From the NCBI RefSeq assembly GCF_019891395.1, contig NZ_CP078143.1, forward strand, positions 3,485,001 to 3,549,000: a stretch of 64,000 bases of DNA. The letters are read 5' to 3'. Under the pieces are notes generated by a model, which was not told the origin of the DNA, ran no database searches, and saw only the letters and a list, made by a program, of their open reading frames with translations. A program made the translations under genes and the position numbers. The DNA comes from Nitratireductor kimnyeongensis (GTDB lineage Bacteria > Pseudomonadota > Alphaproteobacteria > Rhizobiales > Rhizobiaceae). Of the stretch, positions 51,646-61,993 are shown one piece after another. Positions within the stretch are counted from its first letter, which is position 1, and each line of letters begins with the position of its first letter.

Positions 51646-52077
51646 TCAGAAGCCCCAGGGGCCGCGTGCCAGCGACAGTCCCAGGACGAGATGGAAAATG
51701 ACATAGATCCCGACGGCGATAAGCGCGCCGGCGATGATGGCCGAAGCCGGGCTGGAGCCCAGCCGCCAGGAGAGATAGCTCGCCGCCACCGCGGTGCAGG
51801 CGACAAAGCCGTATTCCTTGAGAAAGAGCGCATAGGCCACCATGACGGCAGTCGCCATGCCGATCTCGAACAGGCGCGCGAAGGTGGGCCATTCGGGCTC
51901 GGTGTCCGGCTTGAGGACGATGATCGCGCTGGAAATCGCCAGCACTGTGCCGATCATGAAGGGAAAGGCTTTGGGTCCGAACGGATCGGAAATGAAGCTC
52001 AGTTCGATCTGCGTTGCCTGCCAGATATAAAAGGCGGCGAGAAGGAAGCCGAAGCCCCCGAAGATTCGGTCGCTCAT
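51646..52077 (-). CDS. tctB: tripartite tricarboxylate transporter, small membrane subunit TctB
   Basis: A 143-residue membrane protein with four hydrophobic helices, matching TctB. The family is poorly conserved in sequence; identity rests on size, helix pattern and its place between tctC and tctA. The start is the ATG at 52077, chosen because it begins with a typical MSDRIFGGFGFLLAAFY; an upstream in-frame start lacks support. A strong hairpin separates it from tctC. Confidence 0.85.
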   Translation of the reverse strand: MSDRIFGGFGFLLAAFYIWQATQIELSFISDPFGPKAFPFMIGTVLAISSAIIVLKPDTEPEWPTFARLFEIGMATAVMVAYALFLKEYGFVACTAVAASYLSWRLGSSPASAIIAGALIAVGIYVIFHLVLGLSLARGPWGF

Positions 52078-52112
52078 AACGGCGCGCTCCCCTGATGGTT
52101 TTCGATACAAAT

Positions 52113-52142
52113 CGGGCCTGCAGGGAGCATCCTGCAGGCCCG
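52113..52142. terminator. perfect hairpin between tctC and tctB
   Basis: A perfect 12-base stem (CGGGCCTGCAGG with CCTGCAGGCCCG, loop GAGCAT) follows the tctC stop by 17 bases. It resembles the hairpin in the sugar ABC operon and probably favours tctC over tctBA expression. Confidence 0.7.
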
Positions 52143-52159
52143 AGCGTGTTTTCGGATGG

Positions 52160-53134
52160 TTACTTCACGATACCGATCTGCTTCGACAGATCGGTGATGG
52201 ATCCGATGGATTCCTTGACGAACGCCTGGAATTCGTCGCCCTGGAGATCGAGCGGAGCGAGTCCGTTCTGAGCCATGACCTCTTTCCACTCGTCGGAGGC
52301 ATAGACCTTGCTGACGGCATCGACCCAATAGGCATAGGCATCATCGGACATGTCGCCGGGGGCGTAGAAACCGCGCCAGTTGGCGCCGATCACGTCGATG
52401 CCCTGTTCCTTTGCCGTGGGGAAGGACGAGAAATCGCCTTCAAGGCGTTCCGGTGCGAGCACGGCAATCACCTTGATGTCGCCGGAATCGACGAAGCCCT
52501 TGGCTTCCGAAGCATCGCCTGTGAAGGCCTGCACGGAACCGGCCAGAAGCTGGGTGACCGCCTCGCCGCCGCCATCAAACGCAACGTATTTCACCTGGCG
52601 GACATCCTCGATACCAGCCTTGGAAGCGGCGATCAGCACCTTGAGATGATCCCAGCCACCCACGGCCGAACCGCCAGCAACCGATACAGAGGAAGGGTCA
52701 GCCTTGATCTGTTCCATCAATTCGGGAAGCGTGTTGACCGGAGAATCCTTGGCAACCGCAATCACACCGTAATCGGCTCCGACCGAACCGATCCATCGCA
52801 CCTGATCCATGGTGTTGCCCGGAAACGCACCCTGCGCAAGACGTGTTGCGGTGGCCGAAGAGGCTGCAACGATGAGGTTGTTTTCGGCGTTGCGCTTGCC
52901 GACCACTTCCGCAAAGGCAACACCGCCACCGCCGCCGGCGATGTTGGAAACCTGCATCGTTCCGGGTACGAGGTCGAGATCCTGCAGTGTCTTGCCCACC
53001 TGACGGCAGGTGAAATCCCAGCCGCCGCCGGGATTGGCGGGCGCGATGCATTCGGTGTTGTTGGGCTCAAACGCAAAGGCCGACAGGCTGGATGCGAGCG
53101 TAAAGACGGCCGCAAGGCCGAGCAGCTTTTTCAT
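52160..53134 (-). CDS. tctC: tripartite tricarboxylate transporter substrate-binding protein TctC
   Basis: A 324-residue Bug/TctC-family binding protein. After the signal peptide (cut near AFAFEP) the mature protein opens ECIAPANPGGGWDFTCRQVGK, the family's carboxylate loop, and has NIAGGGGGVAFAEV and VAGGSAVGGWDHLK. It catches a carboxylate in the periplasm and hands it to TctAB. Its N-terminus carries two Cys residues (C29 and C43) that might form a disulphide. It heads the operon and is divergent from tctD with 167 bases between. Confidence 0.91.
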   Translation of the reverse strand: MKKLLGLAAVFTLASSLSAFAFEPNNTECIAPANPGGGWDFTCRQVGKTLQDLDLVPGTMQVSNIAGGGGGVAFAEVVGKRNAENNLIVAASSATATRLAQGAFPGNTMDQVRWIGSVGADYGVIAVAKDSPVNTLPELMEQIKADPSSVSVAGGSAVGGWDHLKVLIAASKAGIEDVRQVKYVAFDGGGEAVTQLLAGSVQAFTGDASEAKGFVDSGDIKVIAVLAPERLEGDFSSFPTAKEQGIDVIGANWRGFYAPGDMSDDAYAYWVDAVSKVYASDEWKEVMAQNGLAPLDLQGDEFQAFVKESIGSITDLSKQIGIVK

Positions 53135-53301
53135 CGATAATCCTCCTCCAGAGCCGGCGCGCCCTGACCGGACACAACCGTGCTCAATCCTCTGAATGCC
53201 GCCGGCCTCCCATCGGTCCGGGCGGGATGTCACGATGGTGTTCTCATGACGGGTGAGAGCCTATAGGGTGAGCCTGTCAACAAGCTGTCATAGTCCGAAA
53301 A

Positions 53302-53979
53302 ATGCACTTCCTGATTGTCGAAGACACGCGCGATGTCGCCGAAGCCATCGAGCGACGGCTAGAAAAAGCCGGCCATGTGAGTGATCGCGCCGAAACGCTG
53401 GAGGATGCGGAGCATTTCGTGGCGATGGCCCGGCACGATCTGATCGTGCTGGACATAAATCTACCGGATGGTTCGGGAATTGCATTTTTGAAGAAGCTGC
53501 GTGCGGCTGCAAACCGCGTGCCGGTTCTGGTGCTGACAGCGCGCCTTGCTGTCAACGACAAGATCGATGCGCTTGATCTGGGCGCCGATGACTACATGAT
53601 CAAACCCTTCGATCTGGGCGAGCTGGAAGCGCGCATCCGCGCCATCATTCGCCGGCGCAGCGGTGATGCGGACCGCATATTGTCTGCCGGCAAGCTGACC
53701 TTCGACATGGCTGCCCGACGGGTCCTGATCGACGGGGAACCCTGCGAGTTGACGCGGCGCGAGCAGACTCTGCTCGAGATATTTTTGACCAATCGCGACC
53801 GGGTGCTCGAAAAGGAGGATCTTCTGACGCGCCTTTTCGGGCATGACGAGGAGCGCAACCCGAATGCGGTCGAACTCTACGTTGGACGCCTCAGGCGAAA
53901 AATCGAGGGGTCCGGACTTGAAATTCGGACCTTGCGCGGTCTTGGCTATCAGGCGGTCTCGAAGGAACCGGGGACCTGA
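53302..53979 (+). CDS. tctD: OmpR-family response regulator TctD
   Basis: A 225-residue response regulator. The receiver domain (1-118) has the acidic pocket at residues 7-8 (VEDTR), phospho-acceptor Asp51 in LIVLDINLPDG, and the Lys in DYMIKPFDLGE. A winged-helix OmpR/PhoB domain follows, with LTRREQTLLEIFLTNRDRVL and VYVGRLRRKI-type residues. It is divergent from tctCBA, the expected target. It overlaps tctE by one base (TGATG). Confidence 0.92.
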   Translation: MHFLIVEDTRDVAEAIERRLEKAGHVSDRAETLEDAEHFVAMARHDLIVLDINLPDGSGIAFLKKLRAAANRVPVLVLTARLAVNDKIDALDLGADDYMIKPFDLGELEARIRAIIRRRSGDADRILSAGKLTFDMAARRVLIDGEPCELTRREQTLLEIFLTNRDRVLEKEDLLTRLFGHDEERNPNAVELYVGRLRRKIEGSGLEIRTLRGLGYQAVSKEPGT

Positions 53980-55388
53980 TGGGTCAGCCCGTGCGTCAGG
54001 CCTTGCCCGGCCGCAGCCTTTCGATCGTCTACCGTTTGACGATCTCGCTCACTCTGGTGCTGACGCTAGCCGTGGCCGCAACCATCTGGGCCGCCTATGG
54101 CTTTGGGCGGCAGGCGGCCAATGAAGCGTTCGACCGGCTGCTGCAGGGGGCAGCCCTGCAGATCGCGGAACGCATCTTCGTTGTCGAAGGCGAGGTGCGG
54201 GTCGACATACCGGTTTCCGCGTTCGCGCTTCTGTCTCTGGCCAAGGATGAGCGTGTGTTCTACCGCGTGGCGCAGCCCGATGGAACCACGCTGACCGGTT
54301 ATGAGGATTTTCCAATGCCGGATACGGAAAGGATCCGGGAGGGAGGCTTCGCCTATGAAGTAGACTTCGGTGGCGAGCGTGTGCGTGCGCTTGCCATGCG
54401 GCGCAGGCTCGCTGAAAGAGCGGTGAGCGGCGACATCCATATCATCGTGGCGCACACGACCGGAAGCCGCGAACAATTGGCGCGCAGCATGGTAACCCAG
54501 GCCGTTGCCGTCATCGCCGGCGCCGGCCTCGCCATCCTGATCCTGGCACTGCTTGCCATGCGGTATGCGATGCGCCCGCTCGAACGCATCCAGACGGCGA
54601 TACTGGAACGCGATCCGCTCGACCTCTCGCCATTCTCCATGCACGCGCCGGATGAGGTTTCGGCGCTCGTCACGTCGATCAACCGCTTTATGGGGCGGCT
54701 CGACCGCCGCGTGCGTGCCATGCAGGACTATGTTGCCGATTCCGCCCACCAAATCCGCACTTCCATCACCGCCTTGAGGGCGCACAGCGAACTGGCGCTG
54801 GAAGAGGAGGACCCGCAACGGCTAAAGTCCCTTCACCGCCGCATTCGAAGCCGCGCCATCGGCCTCAATCGCCTGACGGACCAGTTGCTGAGCCACGCAC
54901 TCGTGACGCACCGCGCCGACACCGCCCCACTGGAACTGCTCGATTTGCGGCGCATCGCTGTCGGTGCCGAACGCGATTTCGTCCAGATTGCCGGTGCCCA
55001 AAGACCGCGCATCAGGCTCGATCTCCCGGAAGAGCCGGTCATGGTCCGCGGCGATGCGTTCAGCCTGCGGGAGGCAGTCAAGAACCTTTTGAACAATGCG
55101 CATGCGCATGGGACGCCTCCGGTCGATCTCACGGTTGCCCTGAAGGACGACCGTGCATGCATTGCCGTCACCGATCGGGGCGAGGGCCTGCCTGTCAGCG
55201 ATGCCACCGAAATCGGCCATCGTTTTGCAATCAACCCCAACAAGCCGGAAAGCGCCGGGCTGGGGCTCGCCATCGTGCGGGAGGTTGCGGAATTTCACCA
55301 TGGCCGGATCACACTCGATCGTGAAAAACGAGGCTTCACCATCAGCCTTGACCTGCCGCTCACCCGGGAAGGGACGGAAGCATCATGA
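53979..55388 (+). CDS. tctE: sensor histidine kinase TctE
   Basis: A 469-residue sensor kinase. Two membrane helices (about 18-40 and 165-187) bracket a periplasmic domain; HAMP and HisKA follow. The phospho-accepting His is in SAHQIRTSITALRAHSEL. The ATP-binding domain has NLLNNAHAHG, DRGEGLPV and GLGLAIVREVAEFH. It is paired with tctD and senses a carboxylate outside the membrane. It overlaps the following binding-protein gene by four bases (ATGA), so the two are coupled. Confidence 0.91.
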   Translation: MGQPVRQALPGRSLSIVYRLTISLTLVLTLAVAATIWAAYGFGRQAANEAFDRLLQGAALQIAERIFVVEGEVRVDIPVSAFALLSLAKDERVFYRVAQPDGTTLTGYEDFPMPDTERIREGGFAYEVDFGGERVRALAMRRRLAERAVSGDIHIIVAHTTGSREQLARSMVTQAVAVIAGAGLAILILALLAMRYAMRPLERIQTAILERDPLDLSPFSMHAPDEVSALVTSINRFMGRLDRRVRAMQDYVADSAHQIRTSITALRAHSELALEEEDPQRLKSLHRRIRSRAIGLNRLTDQLLSHALVTHRADTAPLELLDLRRIAVGAERDFVQIAGAQRPRIRLDLPEEPVMVRGDAFSLREAVKNLLNNAHAHGTPPVDLTVALKDDRACIAVTDRGEGLPVSDATEIGHRFAINPNKPESAGLGLAIVREVAEFHHGRITLDREKRGFTISLDLPLTREGTEAS

Positions 55389-56467
55389 GACGACTGATAC
55401 TCGGACTGTGTCTGTTGGCGGCATGGATTGTACCGCTATCGGTCATGGCGGAAGATACGCGGTTCGAACCGCCCGGCGACGAAAGCGAGACGCTTGTCAT
55501 CGGGAGCGTTACCGATCTTGTTTTCATAGAGCCGCTTATTCGCGCGTTCCAGCGCGCCAACCCTTCCACAGCGGTCATCTATCGGCAGATGACCAGTCTG
55601 GATCTTTACGCCGCTGTCGCCGATGCCTGTGAAAAGGGAGAATTTTTCGCCGATACCGTCATTTCGTCGGCCATTCCCGAGCAGGTGCGGCTCGTCAATG
55701 ACGGGTGCTCGGAGCCGTTCCGCTTCAGCCTGCCGCCCGATCTGCCGGATTGGGCTTCGTGGCGCAATGAGCTCGTCGGTCTGACCTACGAGCCGGCCGT
55801 TATCGTCTATGACCGGGAAGGCCTGGGACAGGATGAAGTTCCGCGCAATCGCTTCGAACTGGTCGATCTCCTGCGCCAGACCGAGCGTTTTCGTGGCCGC
55901 ATCGGCACCTATGACATCCAAAGCTCCGGCGTTGGCTATATTTTCGCGTTCGAGGATGCTTCGCAGGCCTCCACATGGGGGCGGCTGCTCGAGAGCCTTG
56001 GTCAGAACCGCGCGCAACTCTTTTGCTGCAGTTCAGACGTGATCGATGGTGTGCGCACCGGCAGGCTCGTGCTCGGATACAATGTTCTGGGTTCTTATGC
56101 GCTCGCGCGGCAAGAGGAAGATCCGCGGATCGGCATCGTCTTTCCCTCCGATTACACATTGGCATTGTCGCGGGCCGCGCTTGTCTCGCGCCATGCACGC
56201 AACAAGCGCGCCGCCAATGCGCTGATCGCGCTTGCGCTGACGGATACAGGGCAACGTCTCCTGTCGGGGCCTTCCCGTCTCCTCTCGTCGCTCAACGGTC
56301 CGGACATGCTCAACCGCCTCGACACGGGGGACGGTCCTTCGGCGGAAGAGGCGGCTTTCAGGCCGATTGCGCTTTCTCCGGCGCTTCTGGTCGGCCTTGA
56401 TCGGGCCAAGCGCAAGGCCTTCCTGGACCAGTGGCGCAAATCCTTTCAAGCGGACGGTGGAGAGTAA
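55385..56467 (+). CDS. periplasmic solute-binding protein coupled to the TctDE sensor genes (PgtC-like)
   Basis: A 360-residue exported protein with an N-terminal signal peptide (MRRLILGLCLLAAWIVPLSV). It has a type 2 periplasmic binding fold of the iron/phosphoglycerate kind: ETLVIGSVTDLVFIEPLIRA, then ANPSTAVIYRQMTSLDLYAA. No permease or ATPase gene is near, so a role in transport is unlikely. Its overlap with tctE and the PgtA/PgtB-like genes that follow recall PgtC of Salmonella, which acts in signal input. It probably presents a ligand to TctE or to the second kinase. Confidence 0.78.
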   Translation: MRRLILGLCLLAAWIVPLSVMAEDTRFEPPGDESETLVIGSVTDLVFIEPLIRAFQRANPSTAVIYRQMTSLDLYAAVADACEKGEFFADTVISSAIPEQVRLVNDGCSEPFRFSLPPDLPDWASWRNELVGLTYEPAVIVYDREGLGQDEVPRNRFELVDLLRQTERFRGRIGTYDIQSSGVGYIFAFEDASQASTWGRLLESLGQNRAQLFCCSSDVIDGVRTGRLVLGYNVLGSYALARQEEDPRIGIVFPSDYTLALSRAALVSRHARNKRAANALIALALTDTGQRLLSGPSRLLSSLNGPDMLNRLDTGDGPSAEEAAFRPIALSPALLVGLDRAKRKAFLDQWRKSFQADGGE

Positions 56468-56551
56468 GTGGCGGCTATTTGCTTTCCACCGGCGCTTGGC
56501 TAATCATGCGGACCCACAGCGGAGGGGGTCTGGGAGGCGGATCGGGAGAAT

Positions 56552-57944
<1,393 letters not shown>

Positions 57945-57952
<8 letters not shown>

Positions 57953-59963
57953 CCGATTAGAACCGGTCCGGCGCGGAGGGCAGGGACGCTCGGTCCGCTT
58001 CCGTCTCCTCGTGATCGCGCTTTTGCCGACCCTTGTGATCCTGCCTCTGCTTCTGGGCATGGCGGTCTATCGGTGGAATGCGAAGTTCGATGCAGCGTTG
58101 ATCTCCAAGGTCAATGGCGACCTGACGATCGCGCATCAATACTTCGCGCGGCTTCTGGAAAACACTGGTGAGCGCATAACCGCTCTTGGCGGATCGGCGC
58201 GGTTTCGCGATATCGTGGAAACAGATGGCGACGGTCTGGAAGCGCTCCTCGAAGAGCATCGCCGCGCGCTCGATCTCGACTTTTTGTATCTGATACCGGC
58301 AGACGGGAAGGTTGTTACATCCGCTCCCAGACTTGCAAACGATCCACGCTCGGACTGGCCAATCATCGAAAAGGCCCTGGCGGGTGAGGCGTCCACCGGG
58401 ATCGACATTTTCTCCGGCGAAGAACTGGCCGCGATCGCGCCAGCCCTGGCCACGCGCGCCCGGCTGGAACTGGTGCCTACAGCCAATGCCGTGCCGACGG
58501 AGAGGGCTGCGGAAACGCGCGGCATGGTGGTTCATTCCGCAACCCCGGTTCGCCTTCCCGGTGGGCGCCCGGCCGCCCTTGTGGGGGGCAATCTTCTGAA
58601 CCGGAACCTCGTTTTCATCGATACGATCAACGATCTTGTCTATCGCGAGGCGAGCCTGCCGGAGGGCAGCCAGGGGACCGCGACACTTTTTCTCGACGAT
58701 GTGCGCATCAGCACCAATGTTCGGCTCTTCGAGGGGCGCAGAGCGCTCGGCACACGCGTTTCGAGCATTGTGCGCTCCGCGGTTCTTGGCGAGGGGCGCG
58801 TCTGGCTCGATAGCGCCTTCGTCGTCAATGACTGGTACATTTCCGCGTATGAGCCGATCACCGACAGTTTCGGCAAGCGTGTCGGCATGCTCTATGTCGG
58901 CTTTCTGGAAGCGCCCTTCACGGAAGCCAAATACACGACACTCCTGACCATCGCCGCCGCGTTTCTGGCGATCACGGCGCTCAGCGTTCCTTTGTTCCTG
59001 CGCTGGGCGCGTTCGATCTTCAAGCCGCTGGAGCGAATGGCGGGAACCATCTCGGAAGTGGAGGGCGGGGATCTCGGCGCGCGCACGGGCATACGCGGCG
59101 TCGATGACGAGATCGGCCGGGTGGCGCAGCATCTTGATTTGCTTCTTGAGCAATTGCAGGAGCGCGACAGGCAGTTGCGCGCCTGGAACGAGGAACTGAA
59201 CGCGCGCGTCGAGGAGCGCACGCGAGAATTGCGGCTTGCCAACCGGCAGTTGGAGGCCACCACCCGCCAGCTCATCATGTCGGAAAAGCTTGCGGCAATC
59301 GGTGAAATCACAGCCGGTGTCGCGCATGAAATCAACAATCCGATTGCCGTGATCCAAGGCAATCTTGAAGTGGTGCGTCAGGTGATGGGGGAACGCGCCG
59401 ACGAGGCACGAACCGAGTTTCGCCTGCTTGACGAACAGGTGCACCGCATCAGCCAGATCGTGACCAAGCTGCTCCAGTTCGCCAAGCCTGAGGAATATGC
59501 GGGTTTTCTGGAACGGCACGCCGCAAAAGACGTGATTGCAGACACACTGCCGCTCGTTCAGCATCTTCTCAACAAGGCGGAAATTGCCGTCACCCAGAAG
59601 CATCTGGCAACGCGGCTTGTCCTGATGAACCGCACCGAACTCCAGCAGGTGTTCGTGAATCTGATCGTGAACGCCATTCACGCCATGCCCGACGGAGGGA
59701 CGCTGACAATCGTCAGCCGCGATGAGGATCTGGAGACCGGGCAGGGGCTCGTCATCGAGATCACCGACACTGGCGTCGGCATGACACCCGACATGCTGGA
59801 GAAGATTTTTGATCCGTTCTTCACCACCAAGCGGCGCGAAGGAACCGGCCTTGGCCTGTCGATCAGCCAGACCCTGATCAGCCGCCAGGGCGGCAAGATC
59901 TCGGTCGAAAGCAGACCCGGCAAGGGAACCTGCTTCACGATATGGCTTCCAGAGGCCCGGTGA
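57945..59963 (+). CDS. Cache-HAMP sensor histidine kinase, partner of the sigma-54 regulator
   Basis: A 672-residue sensor kinase. There is one membrane helix at about 20-42 and another at about 325-345, bracketing a 280-residue periplasmic Cache-like sensor. HAMP follows, then a coiled coil (RDRQLRAWNEELNARVEERT). The HisKA His is in VAHEINNPIAVIQGN. The ATPase domain has NLIVNAIHAMPDGG, DTGVGM and GTGLGLSISQ. The start at 57945 overlaps the regulator gene. Architecture matches DctB/PgtB-type carboxylate sensors, but the ligand is unknown. Confidence 0.92.
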
Positions 59964-59971
59964 AGAGGCTG

Positions 59972-60005
59972 GACAAAATGTCTTGCGGCTGCGGACAAAA
60001 TGTCC
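59972..60005. promoter_or_regulatory. two GGACA-N2/3-TGTCC palindromes, probable activator sites
   Basis: GGACAAAATGTCT (59972-59984) and GGACAAATGTCC (59994-60005) are near-identical palindromes whose centres lie about 21.5 bases, two helical turns, apart. They sit 55-90 bases upstream of the -24/-12 promoter, the usual place for an enhancer-binding protein, and directly after the kinase gene. The sigma-54 regulator encoded at 56552-57952 is the likely ligand. Confidence 0.7.
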
Positions 60006-60058
60006 ATTGAAGCGACCTCTCAACCCATAAGCGTTTGAAATCGTTCGCGCGGACGGTC

Positions 60059-60074
60059 TGGCACGACCGTTGCT
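60059..60074 (+). promoter_or_regulatory. sigma-54 (-24/-12) promoter
   Basis: TGGCACGACCGTTGCT matches the sigma-54 consensus TGGCAC-N5-TTGCW at every conserved base, with GG at -24 and GC at -12. It lies 155 bases upstream of the MFS transporter start and downstream of paired palindromes, a complete RpoN-dependent promoter layout. Confidence 0.85.
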
Positions 60075-60228
60075 TATCTCAAATCGAGGTAAGAGGAGGA
60101 CGCTATCGACATCCGGGTCCCGACCCGGGCGTGCCTGTTGCGGAGGGCGGCAGGCCGCATCAATCGGGATCATCACATGTTCAACCAGCAGGACGGCTGC
60201 CGGGAAACCCGGCAGGAGGAGGAGACTT

Positions 60229-61881
60229 ATGTCCGCAGCAAGTGAAACTTTAACCGGCGCTCCCGAAGGGGGCATGCTCGACAGGGAGCGGATTATCGCC
60301 CAGCCGGGCTTCAACCGCTGGCTTGTGCCGCCGGCCGCTCTGGCCATTCATCTGTGTATCGGCATGGCCTATGGTTTCAGCGTGTTCTGGCTGCCTCTGA
60401 CGCAGTCCATCGGCATTTCCCAGCGCGTGGTGTGCGAGGACATGACGCTCATCAGCGCGCTGTTCACAACGAGCTGCGACTGGCGTGTTTCGGACCTGGG
60501 CTGGATCTACACGCTGTTTTTCGTTCTGCTCGGATCCGCTGCGGCGATCTGGGGGGGATGGCTTGAACGAGCCGGTCCGCGCAAGGCGGGCGTGGTTGCA
60601 GCGTTCTGCTGGTGCGGCGGCATCGCCGTGGCCGCGATCGGCGTGATGTTTCACCAGCTCTGGCTGATGTGGCTTGGTGCCGGCGTGATCGGCGGCATCG
60701 GCCTTGGACTTGGCTATATCTCGCCGGTCTCGACCCTGATCAAATGGTTTCCGGACCGGCGCGGCATGGCGACAGGCATGGCAATCATGGGCTTTGGCGG
60801 CGGTGCCATGATCGGCGCACCTCTGGCCGACATGCTCATGAACACGTTCAAGACCGCGAATTCTGTGGGTGTGTGGCAGACCTTTCTGATCATGGCGGCC
60901 ATCTATTTCGTCTTCATGATGGGCGGCGCATTCGGCTATCGCATTCCGCCTGCGGGTTGGCGTCCGGAGGGTTGGACACCGCCGGAAAAGAGCACCAAGT
61001 CGATGATCACATCACGGCACGTCCATCTGCGCGACGCCCACAAGACCAAGCAGTTCTGGCTGATCTGGGCCGTGCTTACACTCAATGTGTCGGCAGGCAT
61101 CGGCGTGATCGGCATGGCCTCGCCCATGCTTCAGGAGATTTTCGGCGGAAGGCTGCTCGGCATGCCGGAGCTGACCTTCAACGAGTTAGATGCGTCACAG
61201 AAGTCTGCCATTGCGGCAATTGCCGCGGGCTTTGCCGGTCTTCTTTCACTGTTCAACATCGGTGGACGCTTCTTCTGGGCCTCACTGTCGGACAAGATCG
61301 GCCGTAAGAACACCTATTACGCCTTCTTCCTGATCGGCATCGTGCTTTATGCGCTGGCCCCTACCGCAGCCCATATGGGCAGCCAGGTGCTCTTCGTTCT
61401 GATGTTCGGAATCATCCTGTCCATGTATGGCGGCGGCTTTGCCACAGTGCCAGCCTATCTCGCCGACATTTTCGGAACGCAGTTCGTGGGTGCCATTCAT
61501 GGTCGCTTGCTCACGGCGTGGGCGACAGCCGGCATCATTGGCCCGGTGGTGGTGAACTACATTCGCGAGGCCCAGCTCAACGCAGGCATTCCACGCGAGC
61601 AGGTCTACGATTTCACCATGTATATCCTGGCGGGAATGCTACTTCTGGGGTTGATCTGCAACATGCTCGTCAAGCCGCTCTCAGACAAATGGTACATGTC
61701 GGAGGAAGAGGTCGCCAGGCTTCAGGCGAAATCGGTAGCGGCCGATTCCGGCCCGACGGGCTCCTTCGGCATCGGCAAGGGCGGCTTCGATGGCAAGGCG
61801 CTGGCCGCCTGGGCCGTCGTCGGCATCCCCATTCTCTGGGGCATCTGGATAACGCTGCAGAAGACCGCGGCCCTGTTCTAG
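60229..61881 (+). CDS. OFA-family MFS transporter under sigma-54 control
   Basis: A 550-residue MFS protein with 12 main helices and an extra C-terminal membrane segment (GKALAAWAVVGIPILWGIWI), a pattern I associate with the oxalate/formate antiporter (OFA) family. Family-like stretches are GIGLGLGYISPVSTLIKWFPDRRG and LSDKIGRKNTYYAFF. It probably imports or exchanges a carboxylate. The ATG at 60229 follows GGAGGAGGAGAC, a very strong site. A consensus sigma-54 promoter and enhancer-like sites upstream tie it to the preceding two-component genes, as PgtP is to PgtABC. Confidence 0.88.
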   Translation: MSAASETLTGAPEGGMLDRERIIAQPGFNRWLVPPAALAIHLCIGMAYGFSVFWLPLTQSIGISQRVVCEDMTLISALFTTSCDWRVSDLGWIYTLFFVLLGSAAAIWGGWLERAGPRKAGVVAAFCWCGGIAVAAIGVMFHQLWLMWLGAGVIGGIGLGLGYISPVSTLIKWFPDRRGMATGMAIMGFGGGAMIGAPLADMLMNTFKTANSVGVWQTFLIMAAIYFVFMMGGAFGYRIPPAGWRPEGWTPPEKSTKSMITSRHVHLRDAHKTKQFWLIWAVLTLNVSAGIGVIGMASPMLQEIFGGRLLGMPELTFNELDASQKSAIAAIAAGFAGLLSLFNIGGRFFWASLSDKIGRKNTYYAFFLIGIVLYALAPTAAHMGSQVLFVLMFGIILSMYGGGFATVPAYLADIFGTQFVGAIHGRLLTAWATAGIIGPVVVNYIREAQLNAGIPREQVYDFTMYILAGMLLLGLICNMLVKPLSDKWYMSEEEVARLQAKSVAADSGPTGSFGIGKGGFDGKALAAWAVVGIPILWGIWITLQKTAALF

Positions 61882-61887
61882 ACAGGG
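61871..61887. terminator. small hairpin over the MFS stop codon
   Basis: CCCTGT and ACAGGG pair around TCTAG, overlapping the stop codon of the MFS gene and followed by TTGTTG. A weak terminator, or part of the structure with the larger hairpin at 61900. Confidence 0.4.
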
Positions 61888-61899
61888 TTGTTGCAGCGC

Positions 61900-61928
61900 G
61901 CCCTCCGGCATGAGCCCCGCCGGAGGGC
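61900..61928. terminator. terminator-like hairpin after the MFS gene
   Basis: A perfect 10-base stem, GCCCTCCGGC with GCCGGAGGGC, spans a 9-base loop just after the MFS gene. It should end or stabilise the sigma-54 transcript. Its presence argues that the flavoprotein gene starts downstream, at 61994, rather than inside the hairpin. Confidence 0.65.
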
Positions 61929-61993
61929 AAGATCCTGCCCTCATGGCCAGGAGCGTCGTCGGATCGGGCTTGCCGGGTGCGCCGAGGCTCTTT

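Noticed and set aside
55385-56467. Iron ABC transporter binding protein
   Set aside because: No permease or ATPase gene is nearby and the gene overlaps tctE, so a sensory role fits better.
57957-60347. Very long minus-strand frame opposite the sensor kinase and MFS start
   Set aside because: Its composition is that of an antisense shadow and it crosses the sigma-54 promoter; the plus-strand genes have clear motifs.
61910-61993. Upstream start for the ferredoxin reductase-like gene
   Set aside because: It begins inside a perfect terminator-like hairpin, and the known family starts close to the FAD motif.
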